A DNA stretch of 64,000 bases from Prinia subflava. Taxonomy: Eukaryota; Chordata; Aves; Passeriformes; Cisticolidae. Each line of letters begins with the position of its first letter. The first letter of the stretch is position 1. Of the stretch, positions 12,601 to 27,600 are shown piece after piece. The translations under genes were made by a program, and so were the position numbers. The notes beneath the pieces were generated by a model. That model saw only the letters and a list, made by a program, of their open reading frames with translations. It had not been told where the DNA came from and did no database searches. The DNA lies in assembly GCF_021018805.1 (NCBI RefSeq), contig NC_086283.1, positions 53,820,312 to 53,884,311 on the forward strand, in the 5' to 3' direction.

Positions 12601-15600
12601 GAGAACTAAAGCAGATTGAGAACACAGTCTTGGAAGTGAAATAAAAATGGTTCTGAAATGGTGTAAAAGGACTTGGTAGGGGGATTGTTAAGCTCCCTTA
12701 TACTGACACAGGCAGAAATTGACTCAATTGCAAAGGGAAATATTGCAAAAGTAAATATGGTATTCAAGCCTTTCTCCAGGACTGTGGAACACTTCTCCAG
12801 GGATTATATTTTGAATAATATAATTGATGGTAAGTGAGGGGGAGGAAGATTGTAAAGCTAATTGCTGTCACAAATGGAAGGCAGATATCCAGAGCAGAAA
12901 GGTTGATGGGGTAGAGAAGTGAGAGTAGTCTCACCTCCTAATAAACCAAACTCCAACATAACTTCAAAATAAGGGAATCATTCCCTGAAGAAACATGGGC
13001 ACAGATCTAGCTTCCTAGGTCACTATGGCCTTTCTCTAACCAATTCAAAACTCATATAAGGAGATAAATTTGTGGTCTAGAGCCCAGCTGTGATTAGGAG
13101 ATGCAGTCTGGTGGTGGCAGTTCTCTACCAAGTGGAAATCATTAAGGGCTGATGAAAGTTATGTCTAGATGGCTCTCTGATGAGTAAATAAAGCTGTGAC
13201 CTAAATCGCATCCTTGTATTTTGTCATCTTCTACGTGCACCCAGGACAAAGGAACTAGCTGCTTTTTGCACAAGCCTTTGATTTAAAGTTGTTCCTCACT
13301 AGACCAGAGATAAGCTTGTAGAGAAACATTATCCATACCTACTTTCTTCCTCCCAACACCAGAATGAATTCATGCAGTAGCCTTATTGAGAACACAAATT
13401 CATAATTTCACTGTGCGTTGTAGGCTCCCTTGCACCATGCAATTTTATTTCTCTGGTAGCTCACTGACTCAGTAGTGAGATTTTTATCTCTCTAAAACAT
13501 TTGGAAGAGCTTGTTTACTCCAAATCCAGAACTCTACTGCTGTTCCTCTCCTCTTTCCTGGTAAATCATTTCATCAGTGGGCAGTGTGAAATGGTGTTTC
13601 CAGGACCTAGCATTTGGGATGGCAGATGGGCAGCAAAGAATCCTCTTACGGAGGCAGGGAACTGTGCTAATCACTCCTCTGCCCACTTCAGGAATTGTTC
13701 ATTTACAGCATCCATTGCAATCTGTTGTGTTTCAAAGCTGCTGTTGATCCATTTTTTGTTCCCCAAATTATTGTGATATTGTGTCCTTTTCCCTTCTGTA
13801 ATTGTACTGAGCTCAGCAAAGCTATACTAAGACTGAAATTTGTCTTTATGTTTTCTGACAAAAGCAAAATGAACAGGGAAAGCACCAAGCATCTCCACTT
13901 TAACAGAGTTGAACTGAGAGAATTAACTCACAAAGCAGGCTAGAAATTGCCTTACCTATAGTACATGACTGATACATGACAGGTAATCACACGATGGAGA
14001 AAAAGGTACTCATTCAATTAATCTAAGTTTAAAAGCTTTCAAACCTCTAAGGTAAGAGGTGAGCACTGTCACGAATTGATATTTTTTCTCCTTGCTTCCT
14101 GAGTGACAAATACTTTTCAAGCCCATTTATTAATACACCTTTGGATGAACAGCTTATAAAAATAAGGAAAAGCACAATAAGCTGGAATCTGCCCTTTGAT
14201 CTAAATGAATAAAATTTGTAGGTGTATCTAAAAGCCTTGCAAATCAGGCGAGAAAAATCTGTGCTTTTCTTGAAAGCCTGTCTTCAAGCTGCATGACTGC
14301 AGCAAATATACCTACAGGCAGAATTTAGCACAGTCTTCTCAGTGCACACTGACAGTTGAGAGGAATAAAAAGCATTAGTATAAATACTGTAAATACTATA
14401 AATATAGCTGCAACATATTCTATTACTGTAAAAAGTGCAAGATAAAAAACAGGATAAAAATCCACACAATGCCCATATGGCTATTCTACATTAATCTGAA
14501 AAACAAAGCCCTGCTTATCAGTTACTATATGAATGCTTACAACCCTTTGATGCTTTTTGTTTCAGTCATTCAAAGGGGAGGATCTATGAACACTTGTCAA
14601 CCACTCCCCTCAAAGAGAGCTTGATGGCAACGATCAAGAAAAATTTGTGAAAGGAGAAACAGGAGCTATTGTGGTTATATTTTTCTTTTAGTAAGATATG
14701 CATTAAATTTAACCACACTGCCCTCACAAAGCTCTATCCATGTGGGAGAAGGCTTCAGAGAAATGCTTACCGGATCACCTCCAGAGGCAAAGGAGATAGA
14801 TTGCATATGGTGATTTGCTATGATCTGTATGGATCAGAAAGAACAAGTGTGAATCAGACGGGTTTCTTACCGTTTGCAATTTCGATTTCTTTTTTGCTTG
14901 TATGCTGGTGAAAATCCAAAATCAAGAGAAAAATTACCTACAAGGACTTCAAAGAGTAGCATGGTAATATAAACAAACTTAAGGATGAATGTATCTATTC
15001 TGGTGTTCTTTAAAATGTGTCAGCACACTGCAAGATTGCTAAATGTTCTCAGAACTGCAGTAAATCATACAGACCTGTCGGAGAGTCTCTTTGAAGAAAT
15101 TTTAATCTGCTAAAATTCACTTTCTTTATTACAGATAATGATGAATGAAACAAAAGGTCCTATTCATCAAACCGTTTTTCTGCTGATGCCACTCTGGTGA
15201 AATCAATGAAACCATGCCAACCTGTACACGAGCTAAGATTCCCAACATTGCATCCAACACCTACTGTGTCACTTTATGTTTCAAACATCAACATGTTTAC
15301 AATATGCAAACAGAATTTTGAATCTAGCTGCAGTGTAGCATTGTGGACAAATTCACAGGCACACTCCAGGGAATTTGAAATTCAAATTGCTTATGTACAA
15401 TTTGAACTAATATGATATTTCTCTGGGAAGAGACAATTTGTCCTGAACCTCTAATAAAAGCAGAACGTCTCTGCTTTTCTGAGAATTAACTTACAAAATC
15501 TTTTAATAATAAAATCATGTCACAACCAAGAAAGAAATGGTCATTTGAAAGATTTTTTCACTTTATATTTGAGTCACAGAAGCCATGTCAAGGAATTCAT

Positions 15601-18600
15601 CTGGGATGGGACAGGCCCCTGTTTAGTGCCTCAGAGCATCTGACAATGGAATTAGGGTCTTGATTCTTCACTTTGGAGAGGGAACCACATACCACTTTGG
15701 AGGGAAAACCATTCTGGAAAAAACAAAATAGGCTAGAAAAATATCCTCTGTGCTGTTTCCTCTAACCTGCTTCTTAAAGACCTGAACTATCAACTACCTT
15801 GGAAAGAAAAATGCCTGACAGGACTTTCTTTGGATCTTACTGCTTCACTAAGTCAGAGAGAGGTGACTACTATTTGTAGTGTTTCTTTTATGTAAAGAGC
15901 ACTTCATTTTCAATAGCCCTGCTTGTCCCACAGCAGCCTCCAAAGATGTGGTGAGTTTTTAAGTGTACACTGGTGAATCAGTGTTCTGTTACTCAGTCAT
16001 GAGGATTTCCTTCTCTTTTTCCCCTTAAAGAACTAACAATAGAACATATAGAACATAGAACACATATAGAATGTAGAATATCCTAACAATAGAACTGAAC
16101 TAGTGAAGTTCTGTTAGACATTTCATATTATCACTATCTTAACTTGTGCAATTAACCTAATCTTTTATTTCAGCATATAAAAGAAAAATTATTTCAGATT
16201 GTTGCTAAACTAATTTTTTTCCAAATTTTAAGGAAGCTTAAAAGTGCTTGAAAACATTAGTTTAAGTTGAGTAGTTTTTTTTTTTCATTCCACAGCTAAT
16301 TTAGTTTGAGGTGGGGGTATTCCCCACCTCACCTCTACCAATACCAAAATACTGAAAAGAGACACATCAAATTATCAGTGCATTGCTTAAAACAGAACAG
16401 TTCACTAATGTTGGCATGTAGTTTAGAAACCTTTCAATCTGTGCCAACCTTCATTTTAAAGAAATAAGCAAAACAAAATCATCTTCCACTCATCACTGCT
16501 TAATATGCTCACTGAACTGCTGTGCAGGCTACATGCAGTTGCTTTCCTTCTACCACATGGGCAAACAACACTATCCTGTCTTTTCTTTCCTTCCAGATCT
16601 GCTGGGAAAAAGAGGCTATTACAGAAGTTCACAGCCATCCTCCTGTGTATTGCCTCACATGCAAAGCTACTGGGCCATGCTTCTGCTTCTGGCCTGCAAA
16701 TCAATCCTTGGCATAAACAAGAAACAGGAGAGGCCACAGCCAGACTAGGGATCTCTGAGAAACCAGACGTTTCCCAGGCCTGCAGCACCCAGAAGAGTCT
16801 ACCTCAAAAAGAATGATATGAGAGAAAGAGGAACGGTTTTGTCAATTCAGAGAAAAGGCAAAACATGTGGAGGCTGACTCTTCTCTGAAATAAATTAGTT
16901 TAACTACATTTCTGCCCTATCATCAGCTGATGACAAGCTGGCTTTCAGGGTCTGACACTTCCTCAGTAGAGCTAATTAACATGAAGTTCTTATGCTTCTG
17001 ATGGGGGGGGAGGAGGGGGGTAACTGTCCTTAGGAAAAGCACTGCCGTGTGTATTCCATAGTAAGGCTACAAACTACTGCAGCCAGTCATAGCACTGCTC
17101 CCACAGTCTCAGTGCTCACTGCAGAGGATTGTGATGTTTTCTAAATAAGGATAAGAAAGGAGATATATGAATGAAGACACAGTAATGAACAGCAAGCTTT
17201 TTAATAGATGGCATATGTATTCTTTACTATTTTTAACCCCGAGGCCCCAAAGGATGGTAGGAATTTTACTTTTTCCTCTCTGTATCTGGGCAGAAAGTTG
17301 CATGCCCTAAAGCAATATGTGGTTCACAGCAACTAGCACAGCAGTGACTACGCATGTCTGTCTGCTTCCTCTTTACATATACCCTGAGCAAGGATTTTTC
17401 TCATCTCATACATCATTCACAAACCACTGCAGTGATTCCCCAAAGTCTGTCTCTACCTTCAGCACAGTGAAGAAGAAGAAATGAGCTACTTTTAAAAGGC
17501 TGCCTTGTCTCTCTAAGAGACTGGCCTTTCACAGCACAGCAAAATCCCTGAGGCTGTATTTTTAGCAGTGCCTCAGGAACAGTTTGCCCTTTAAGACTCT
17601 AAATGGGAAGAATACAACAAAACTGGGATGCACATTCACTATTTTAGTTGTTGCTCCAAGCATGTCCCTTTTGCTACTCTGAAAGTTTGTAATTTTATTC
17701 AATAACAACTCCCATGACCAGAAAAGGTATTTCACTTCGTAAGTCTTTTAAGAGCAAAACCAATCTACCTGAAACATGGCAAGAAAAAAGGGTTGATTAG
17801 GGAAATACACTGATTTCCACTATGATTGTATTTTGGGTTAATTCATTTTATGACATTATTGAGGAATAATAATATTGAGCAACTGAGTATTTGGCAGACA
17901 GTACATAATTGTGCAGCAGGCTGTTCATCAAAAGCCTCACAAATTAGTATGGAAGTTACACTCACCTGTTTTGTATCTGGATTCATTAGATTTAAGCTGC
18001 TGGTGGAGATATTCAACATTATGCTCATTCCTGCAAACTGAAGATTGCTCTTTCCCAAGATGCTAGAAAGGACTTTGCTTGGTGGCTGTGAGGAGGGGGG
18101 GAAAAAGCAGATTTTTGTTCTATGATTTTTTTTGAATGACTTTCATTGTATGCAGGGTTAGTGGTGATTTTAAAGTCTTCTAAAAAGTTTATGACTTTTC
18201 AAAGATCATTTATTGCAACAGCTCTGGACATTATTTCTCATTTATACTGCTACTACAACTACTATTACTACTATTATTATTATTATTATTTATAATAATA
18301 ATGCTAGCCAAGCAGTTCTTCATCTACTCTTGATCAAAAATAGGGGTTTTGTGAGACAGCACAGTCTCACCTACACCAAGAGACCAAGTAAGCAGACTAA
18401 GATGAATGCCTTCAGTCAGTATCTTAAAATGACAGTGTTCTTGTTCAATAAAAATAGCTTCAACTCTTGAAAATAGATCTGTTGTTTGCTCTACATCTAC
18501 TGACTGTTCTAGCCCCACACCACACGGAAAGTGAGACTTCAGTGATACCGATGGAATGCTCACAAAATGGGATACAGAGTGCTGGGGACTAGATGACCTC

Positions 18601-21600
18601 CAAAGGACCCTTCCAACCCAAAATATTCTATGACTTTGCTTGTAGACTTAAGAGTAGGTAAAAGCCAGAGATAGACAAATAAAACCTCTTTATGCCGGAG
18701 TAAAACATGCATCTAAAAATTATCAGAGAACAAGACTAAAAAAGTAATACAGATGATGTAACAATACTGATAACTTTTATCAATACTTTATTGATAACTT
18801 TAATAACTGGCATTTCACCAGCTCTTGGAAGGTTTTGTAGCAATAGAAGTTATGCTGTCAAAACAATTCACAAACTTCTCACCTTTGACAGCTCTGGGAA
18901 GCCACATAGCTGCATGAGAGCAGCCTTGTTCAAGTAACCATAGCCTGCAAAAAATCAGGCTGCCCAGTAGTAACAGACCGAGTCCTTTAACTTGCTCTAC
19001 TTGCACTGGCAAATATTCATGCTGGTCATTAGGATATAAATGCAAAATGACTGGAGACAGCGTTCTTCTGCCACTATTTTTGCATTTGTCCTAAGCTGGC
19101 TGCAAGCTTGGATAGTTTTGTTCCTCACAGGATGGACAGACACACTTGAGGTTCTGTAGTCCTGAAAGTTTACCTTCATTCAATTTTTATCTTCTTTTCC
19201 TTCTGTTTAACTGATTAAAAATACACTACGTACATACTGCTCCTATGTAACTTGTGCCGCACTATTTCAACCCTTTCATGTTACAGAGCTAGTCCTTCAT
19301 TAACTTCTCTTTTGAGCAAACTCCTTTGAATATTATTGTATCTCTTCTTTGCCTAATCATCCATGATTCCCAGGTCATGCCTAAGGATCACCTACCCACA
19401 GTGTAGGCAAAGTGTGAGAATTTGGCCTCAGGAATTACATGTCACCTTAACTAAATTGATATGCCACTAGTGGCAGAAACATGATGCAAAAGACACGTCT
19501 TTGACATTTATCTGAAATTCTGTTGCTCTTTTCAATAACTGATAAGCAACAGATAGGTGTCTGACTAGTCACTTGGAACTCTGTTTAACATATTTTTTCA
19601 ACTACCTTTTGTGTCATTTTGCATCTCAAGAAGAAAGATGTTTTCATCTTTACTTTCAGATTTAAAATGAAAAGCCAGAGAACCAAGAAATGCCAATGAG
19701 ATAAATTTGGTGGAGGTGAAACCATAGCCTTAATTTCTGAGACAATTTCCAATTGCACTGTGACATGTTGTCACATATGATTGATTTTACCAGGATATGA
19801 TTTTCCTTTGCAAACAAGTGACATTTCCTCATGTTCCTTTCTGATGAGATCCTGCCTAGATGGTGGAGCAGCTAAGGAAGCAGGTAGACCTTTTCCTTCA
19901 CCTGCCCATTCTCCTCCTGCCCATTCCATCTACTTTCTGTGCTTCTTTCCTTAGGGATAGCATTACATCCCAGCTTTGCCAGCAAGCCTCTGGAAGAGAC
20001 TGTTGAGAGCCAGTGCAGGAGCTGAGCCAAGGCTTCCTCCTCTCCCTTTCTGAAGACTCTAGCTCCTAGCACACAAATAAAAATAAAAGCATGGTAATAA
20101 CGATGTCAGATACACAGTGGACTCACCATCAGCACTGGGCACTGAGCATCAGCCACAGGTGTTTATGGAAAGAGCATAGGGCACAAAGGATCACCTCATA
20201 TGGTCTTTCCATTTCCAGATATCAGTGATTACCAAACTCATTAAATGTCATCAGCAGATCTATCCTTCAAGAAAAAAATCTAGTCACTTTCAAAACTATA
20301 TATGTTTCAGGCTTCTGCTGTATCTTCCAGCACCTACTTTCATATTTTATGAAAAGGCATCCCATTGGTTGGAAGAGGTTGGCATCCTCTTCCACCTGCA
20401 GTCTACAAAAAAAAAGAAAGTAAAAGGAGGAGGTTTCTACAGAAGGAACATAAAAGCACAATCTTCATCCTAGATGTATTTATATTTCCCGATGCCTACA
20501 AAAGCAGATCCTGACCAAAAGGGCAAGCAACAAGATACAGTGTGTAAAAACAGCCAATACTTTAAATGATTAATCATCTGCAATTTTCAAAGGTGCCTTA
20601 AAGTCACCTGCCTGCTGTGCCTGGTCTCCACTGTGCTGAACAGAGAAAATACAGTCAACTGCACTACAAGAAAAAAATATACCTTTCGTTTCTTGAAGGG
20701 TCTTTTGGCACCAGGCATGGCTTCACAAACACGACTGATTGCTTCCCTGAAGAGACAGAAAAAAGCTTTATGGCAAAGAATGTGTGGGTTTCTTCATTAC
20801 CCTTGAAATGCACTGGAGAGAACAGTTTCAACTTCTATTTCTGATCACAAGTGAGGATAGTTAGAGGGTCAGTTAGCTTTCCTCTAAAAAAGAAATTTTA
20901 CTCACACTATCAAAAAGACCTTTTCTCACTGGAATTAGAATATTGCTCCTAATACCATCTTTCCAGTCTCACTTTTATACATTGCTTAACACCTTCTTTT
21001 AAAAAAAATGTTTCTGTTAATGAGAGAGTTAGAAAGTATCATTTTTCTTACTACTATACTATGCACTTTTCCAGTGAGAGAAAAACCACCAGGCTTTAGA
21101 TAGTATCAGAACCCTAAAATATTCCTGTTAATATATACATTCTATATAGTACATGAGATGTACAACATTTTAAGTCAAACGAGTTCAATGCAATCTGAGT
21201 AGTTTATTAGTGGCCTTATGTTAATATTATAAGGAAAATTATTGCCATCAGTATTTTGCTTCAGTTTTTTAACATTGTTTCATTCTTCCCATTGCACTCA
21301 GGTTTACTGAAAGAAATGTATTTCCAAAACTGATTTGAATCTATACCCTTGCACAGAAGAGTAACTGTACACCACAAAAACTCTTGAAATCGTATTGCTC
21401 CAAACAAATCTTACAGTTCCTTTCAGTATTTAGCGACCTAAAATCTGAATGGTCAATCTGGTCAGTGGTTAGAATTTGCTCCTGTACACACACAGGCCTT
21501 CCCTCTGACCTCTACAAGGTACAAGGTTTTAATAGGCTGGTCCCACTACAAGACAGAATGGTTTCATAGGAACAAGCAAAGGTGACTCCAAACCTTGTAT

Positions 21601-24600
21601 AACCATTTTTAATATGTATTGAGATCAATAGCACATTATATAGAGAGCCAAAACCATGCAAATAACATATTTTATGCAAAACACCCCGAAACTCAAACCC
21701 AAACCAGCCAACCAAAAAAAAAAAACCAAACCAGAAAACAACAGAAAGGGAAACAATGAACTACAAGCTAAAGAGCAGTCAAAGTAATCAAAACCTTGAT
21801 ACAGCATCTGTTTAAAGACATATATTAACTTTATGCCATATGCCATATATTTCTACTGCACACAGATCAACAAGTGAGTCAGAAGAACAAAGTCATACAC
21901 TTATATCAGAATTCAACTTATAATGGCTCAGCAATTGTGACAGATTATATTAGGTGGCAATCAATAATTGCTGTACATTTATGCCTTGTGTGCTTTCAGC
22001 TTGGACCCAATCCAAAGTCTGAATCACCTGGAAGAATCACATTTCATTGGTTTGGGGAGATGGGTGGTTGTAGGAATGGAATACACCTTGAATCAGGTTT
22101 ACAGTCCTGCTATTCTGAAGAAGTGTGAGATTTATAGCAAGACATGGTTAAAAAATCTTTCAAGCACTCTATCCTTTCTTCAGGTATAGAGGAGAGGTTG
22201 CATGTTCTGTAACTTATCTTATGCATTTTTTCCCCCACCTACATCTGTTTATCTAATATAATTGCCTCTCACTACAAATCCTGCCCTACATATGCACTCA
22301 GGCCATTATACTGCAATACCACATTTCACTGTTCAGCACCTGTGTTTAGTTCCAGCCTTTACTACTGTTTTTTTTTTTCTTTCATTCGAAACAAGGGTTT
22401 TAGTTGAATTACTGGATTTTCTTACAGAGCAAGTAAAAAGGAGTTGGTTTAAAATAACATGTCTGATGCATCTTAGAAATAAAACACAACAAGCATCATA
22501 CAGTGATCACCCTGGTACTGAGACAAGGGTTACTCCTGAAAATGTAACCAGGGAAAAGTAAATAGTACACCTCTCAAAAGAAAAATTCACCAAAAATGCT
22601 TCTTTTTGACTCAAGAAAAACAAACAGACATTGTCTTTTACAGAGTCATCCTCTCTGGCTACTGAACTAAAACTTGTGGTTTCCCATCTCTTTATTCTGC
22701 TGAAGTAAATCTTTTGGAGGTAATAGAATGGGAAGCTCAGGCCAGTGGCAGTCTCCAGCCCACTTCAGTCTTTCAGACCCATGCCTCTTTATTTACCATG
22801 TGTGTCTTAGTTTTCCAGGCATTTTGACTGCAAATTGCTCTCACAGAGACATTACCAACACTTGTCACCTCTTTGTATTTTCCAGTGGTCCAACTGGTGC
22901 ATTGAGACAGGTTTTGCCTCTCACAGAAAGGACTTGGATTTCTGAGATATGTCCTTGAGGGATAAATTAATCTATAATTTCCTTTCTCTTCCTATTTGCC
23001 CCCATTATCTTCTTTCTAGTGGCAGCATGGAACTTAGAGAAAGACAAGGCGATTTTCAGGCCACGTACCCAACAAAAAATGTGTGCAATCGTGTCATTTT
23101 TCTAGAGCAGGGTTGAGTCTTGTAGTTTTTCTACTACCTCTCCTATCTGCCAGCTCGTGATAACCAGATATTAAGGGTGTTACCCAATAGTTCATCTGAC
23201 TCAAGGACCTCGTTGATCAACACTGCTACTTGAGCACAGGAGAGGAAATACACTAGCTTAAAAGGCTGAAGCCCAGGGCAAGGCTTCACAAGCCTTGACT
23301 CCTTCTTGAATGCTCAGTCTTGGCAGAGCGGAGAAGACTTTAAAAAAAACCAGCTGGAAAACCTGGGCTACACGTCCTCTCAGTAAAAAAGCACTATACA
23401 ATTTCCAGCTATCTGTATTCCTTTTAGTAAAAGATCTTGGTTTTACAGAACTCAGTGTTCCCAAAGGCTGTGGGAAGACTGGGAGTCTTTGGGTTTTGAA
23501 CCTCTGTGAATACTAAATGTATTCAAGCAACTGCAGAGTTCAAGTTAACAATGCTTTTAGTGAAAATGCTGGGAACTTCAGAAAATGTATTCATAGAGCA
23601 ATTCTGTGTAATCAAGGTCAGAGTGCCCTGGCAGCAACTCTTTGCATGCCTGCAACAGAAGGCACAGTACTTTTCCTGTGTGGGAGTTAAGGAGTCTAAA
23701 AGCAGTATTTGAAGAAAATAAGAAGAAAAAGGATGACTGAACATCTGTCACTGCAACGATATGCATTTTATCCAAGGGCCACCAAGATGACTAGAGGGAT
23801 GGAGCACCTTTCCTATGAGAAGAGGCTGAGAGAACTGAGATTGTTCAGCCTTGAGAAGTGAAGGCTTTAGGGTGAACTAACATGGCCTTCCAGCACTTGA
23901 ACGGAGCCCACAAGAAAGGTGAGGAGAGACTTTTTACAAGGGCATTTAGTGCTAAGATGGGGGGAATGTCTTCAAATGGAAAAGGTAAGTTTAGACGAGA
24001 TGTTAGGAAGAAATTCTCCACTGTGAGTGAGGTGAGGCACTGGAACAGGTTTTCCAGAGCACCTGTGGGTGCCCCATCCCTGGAAGTGTTCAGGGCCAGG
24101 TTGGGATGGGGCTCTGAGCAACCTGGTCCTGTGATAGGTATCACTGCCTATGGCAGGGGGATTGGAACTGAATGGTCTTTAAGGTCCCTTCCAACTCAAA
24201 CCATTTTGTGATTCTATGACAGTTCCCCAATCACTCTGTTAAGAATATTCTAGATCATTTTGGGGGTGAAGTTGTGCACAGATAGCCAGATAGCCTGGTG
24301 ATGTGGAAAGGATGGCCTATAGGTTTTTTCCAGCTTGCACTGCCAGGCAGGACAGGGCAGATGTAACAATTTTTTTCAGCAAATCAAATTTGCAAATACC
24401 TCAGCAGCATGAACTCCTGAGTCACAAACCAAGCCCCGGCACAGGTATTGCCACTATGCTGACCGCGCCATCACCTGACTGTGCATGGAAACACTTGCCT
24501 AAAGAAGGCAAACCCAAAAGTTTTGTATATATCTGCCTGGCTAAATATTGTCCAATTTGAAAAAGTTGGTATTAATACATTTGCTTCCTTTCTAATACGA

Positions 24601-27600
24601 AGATTATTTGACTTAGACACACATTACACCTTTTTAACCCAAATCCTGCTTCATTAGCTGGGCTCAGATAAAAATCAGTGTAGAGTTATGCTGATTTCTT
24701 GTAAAATTAGTTACTGTGCTGTCTGCAGTAGGGACCACATGCTGAGTTCCAAATCTGCCCAAGAGTATTTTCTGCTTTGCAGATGGTCATACTGTGGAGT
24801 CATTTTCTTGGCACAAAACATGTTGCATATTTTGAATATAATTTCAGCATTCAACTGTATTCACAACAAAATCACCAATATTCATTTTCTGAGATTGACC
24901 TATACTGCTTTAAAGTGGTTTGACATTTGAGACAGAAAAAAGGACATTTTACATTGCCATTTAGTTCTATTAAAAAGGCTAATGCCCACGTATCATTCAT
25001 AGCTTTAGTGATATTTTATTCTGTTATACAAAGTAGTCCACTCAGGAAGCTCCAATGTGTTCCACTATGAAACATCATCACATGAAATTACTCTCCATTT
25101 TTTGATGGTGATGTTCCTGTTCTTAATTAATATGATTTAATTGATTAAACCCCAGAATTCTGGAACTCATATTTCAGGGAAATTATATACACATAGAAAA
25201 AGCACAGACTTCCTCAGCATATTTGAAAAAAGTAAAACCATCTCAAATAATGAGATGAGGACATGTGACTATGTTTTAGTCTGAAATGTTTGTTATCAAA
25301 ATATTTAAAACCTACTAATACTCTCTGGTTTAGATATTCTAGTGTCCTGTAGTTCCCCAATTTACTTCTTCCCACCTCAAAAGCTTAGGACTCCACAGCT
25401 TGAAAAATAGACCACAAAAGATTGTGGAAGAAGAAGAACTTCTGGAAGAACTGTTCAGAAGGTTAACAGTTAACAGTACTAAGTTCCTGTAAGTTTTAAC
25501 CAAGTATCATACCAATATTTGCTGAGGAGAAACAAAGTCTGCACTAAATTTAAAAATAACTTGCTTCTGAGAAAATTAAAAAAAAAACCAAGCCAGACAC
25601 CAAAAATCCATTTTTAGAAATTTGTTTAATAATTGAAATATTTTTTGTTCATTTGCAAAACAGGCAAAATGAGCATGGGCTGTTGGAAGTAGCACAGGGC
25701 ACATTCACAACCTCCGAAGACTAAATCAGTATTTGACAACAGATTGACCACATCTGGAAGATGCAAGGCTGAAGAAGTAGCTAAGGAGAATGAATCAAGG
25801 GTATGGAAAGGAAGGGGAGGCTAACTTTGGGTGAAGATGCACCTACTGCCACGAATCCAGAGTACCGTGCAGCAGCACCCCTGAGGGGAAACCCCCACAG
25901 AAACTGGTGCAGAGACCAAGCAATGTCATCTGTCACCATCCTGACTCAAGAGAAGCCTGTCTTGGTGCGAAGCCTGGAAGAAAACTTTTGTGGAATAAGG
26001 TGGCATCAAGCAGATGTGTCACACAAGCCGATGTCACTCATAGAGCAAGGAGACGACAACTCTTCTTTTTCTGTTTGTCAGCTCCCCATTCTGTTTCTTC
26101 AAATGGAGTTTCCTCACATGTAGAAAATCTAAAAGCAGAAAATGAAAGGAAGCTGGCCAACTTAATTTTTGGTTTATTGAATAAGTTTTATACACTCAAG
26201 TGCTTGGCTTTGGCAAGTGTTAGGCATAGAATACCACACGTCATTAGATATGTAGTGTCCAATCTATCTAATGATAGTTGTTTCTCATGCTCATGCATCT
26301 TCAGTGTGAGACTTCTGTTAACCTCCTAAGCAAAAGCAATGCAGTTCAAAGGACTCTTTTGCTTTTGTTGGCAAAGAAACTTTTATTGGTATGCTCAATG
26401 CTCTGTTCTCAGTTTACAGTTTACAGACAATCTACCTTCTCAGGGAATATTCGAGACAATTTCTGTACAATTTGTACCTTCTTTCATAACATGCAAGCAG
26501 GTTTCAGAAAACCCAGTTTCATTCATCAGCAACAGAGAAATCTACCTGATCTTGATGATTTCTTCCAATATAATAGTTCTGAACAATGGTCTTATTTTAA
26601 GAAATGTAGAGTGAAACTTGTTTAGCATACTGGCTCACCTTATATCTCTTAACTCTGCATACATAGCTTTGATGAACATAAAGTATGGGTGTATGAAGCC
26701 TTGGTGCTAAATGTTCAGCTACAAAACCTTCCTTACAGACAACCCTCCAACTGTCAAGAATGTAGTCAATGCCACCAAAAATATCTAAGAAAATGTACTT
26801 TTAAGTTTAGATCTGCTAAGTAGCTCAATCCTTTACGGTTTTTTATGACTTTCAGGCTTTTTTCCACTCAGCCTGGTCTCTAGCTACTTATTGTAGTCCT
26901 GGTCAGAGAACTGGAGAGGGAAATTAAAACTGTTTTCTGTTGCTAAATCAGGATCATAGTAATCTCCAAACTGGGCCCAGCCTCAGGTCATTTACTAAAA
27001 TATTTTCTGTCAAACAGTAGATATTAGCAGATATTTTAAAGGCAGGCACAGGAAATTTTACAGAAGTAGAGTAAAAACATTTAGTCTAACAAATATTTTT
27101 CTTTAATGTCTAACTGGTTTCATGTCCAAAAAGGACTTTGGGGAGAGGTATCTTAAAAAAGCTCTGTATAAGATAGATGACACTTTATAAGTATCTGGGC
27201 TGTGCTTGCCAAAAAGGACTGTTCAGGGTTGATGAACTGTCTGGTGTGATTGGACATGTCATGTGAACAACACAAATTCCTTATGCCATCGATTCTTTGT
27301 GTAATCAATCTGCCAGGTGCTAGTAGCAGAACTTAAGAGTGTCTTGGCTTCCAAGTTTCTGTCAGTTGTTAACTTTATACTGCAATTTGCATTTAAAACA
27401 TGTTACGACCACTCTGCTTCAGGTTCTGCTGCTGCAGACCCATGTGGAGTCATCATCTTTCTGAAAATCCAGGATGCAATGATACCTGTAACTGCTTCCA
27501 TGACTATTTGGCTTCCAATTTTCCACCCTCTCTATCCTCCAAGAGGCTCTTTGTTTTCTTATAAAGCCACATGGACTGGGGAAGCTCACTTAATTGTTCT

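Larger units (their letters stand above)
18086..20682 (-). other. SHC3: SHC3 intron 3
   Basis: 2.6 kb with the trinucleotide microsatellite at 18248 and a CR1 tail fragment at 18583. Nothing else recognised. Confidence 0.9.

Noticed and set aside
16456..16816. Overlapping frames of 103-110 codons on both strands in intron 4
   Set aside because: No recognisable protein features; antisense overlap suggests a stretch merely low in stop codons.
23845..24211. Open frames on both strands of about 100 codons
   Set aside because: Both lie within the CR1 3' end and translate repeat sequence.
25803..26625. Overlapping plus-strand frames of 106, 140 and 115 codons
   Set aside because: They overlap each other in different frames, resemble no protein I know and carry no repeated or conserved motif; possibly an old unidentified repeat, not a gene.
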